This document shows, piece after piece, positions 63,920 to 64,000 of a stretch of 64,000 nucleotides of DNA; position 1 is the stretch's first letter, and each line of letters starts with the position of its first letter. The notes under the pieces are model-generated. The model was not told the DNA's origin and ran no database searches. It saw nothing but the letters and a program-made list of their open reading frames with translations. The translations under genes were made by a program, and so were the position numbers. Source of the DNA: Bosea sp. 29B (GTDB lineage Bacteria; Pseudomonadota; Alphaproteobacteria; Rhizobiales; Beijerinckiaceae); assembly GCF_902506165.1 (NCBI RefSeq), contig NZ_LR733817.1:2449408-2513407 (forward strand), read 5' to 3'.

Positions 63920-64000
63920 TCACTTGATCAGCTTGGCGCCGGCGCGGAATTGCGGGTGCTCGGCCGTGCGCAGCCATTCGAACACTACCATCTCGGTGAT
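63920..64000 (-). CDS. C-terminal end of an unidentified gene
   Basis: The last 26 codons of an open frame on the minus strand are in the window, ending GAKLIK and a TGA. The visible part (ITEMVVFEWLRTAEHPQFRA) does not identify a family. It ends 8 bases before the start of the isomerase gene. Confidence 0.45.
   Translation of the reverse strand: MTEMVVFEWLRTAEHPQFRAGAKLIK

Overview
The window is about two-thirds G+C with dense, short-spaced genes. Its content (Ugp, Liv and Gsi-type ABC importers, a Pho box, MarR/GntR/TetR regulators, xanthine-dehydrogenase-family oxidoreductase, GSCFA and pyruvyl-transferase glycan genes, mosaic intergenic palindromes) points to an alphaproteobacterium of the Hyphomicrobiales, perhaps close to Bosea. 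That placement is inference; no rRNA, tRNA, CRISPR array, insertion sequence or replication gene is visible.

Layout. (1) 1-8864: two divergent units around a 16-bp perfect palindrome. Leftward: MarR regulator, peptide-type solute-binding protein, isoaspartyl peptidase, ketopantoate-reductase-like gene. Rightward: creatininase-like amidohydrolase, two permeases, a fused double ATPase, polysaccharide-deacetylase-like enzyme. It recalls E. coli iaaA-gsiABCD with extra hydrolases. (2) 8865-12071: a proline-rich OmpA-family envelope protein and two small genes. (3) 12180-18641: TPP riboswitch and thiC-O-S-G-F-M-E thiamine operon. (4) 18643-20837: trans-3-hydroxyproline dehydratase and FAH-family enzyme. 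(5) 20939-26132: Pho box and ugpB-ugpA-creatininase-ugpE-ugpC. (6) 26258-29454: redoxin, DsbD-type reductase, small unknown.

(7) 29576-49663 is the most unusual part: a surface-glycan plus type I secretion locus. A T1SS ABC/HlyD pair precedes a repeat-only RTX protein with a near-ideal ribosome binding site. After a 13-bp hairpin comes a chain of genes mostly linked by ATGA overlaps: GT2, methyltransferase, GT4, single-TM protein, GT2-like protein lacking DXD, second GT4, pyruvyl transferase, secreted beta-propeller, second pyruvyl transferase, then a GSCFA protein. A MarR-type regulator and a third GT4 diverge from the T1SS genes. Together they could make and export a Ca-binding protein and the glycan that carries or binds it.

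(8) 49673-64000 is more conventional: SnoaL-like/OsmC/GntR unit; AMP nucleosidase with its Shine-Dalgarno in a hairpin loop; isoquinoline-oxidoreductase-type molybdoenzyme with cytochrome c, divergent from a TetR gene over a clear operator; a complete Liv-type importer; a cytochrome c plus Vgb-like propeller pair; a DsbA-fold isomerase; and the tail of one more gene.
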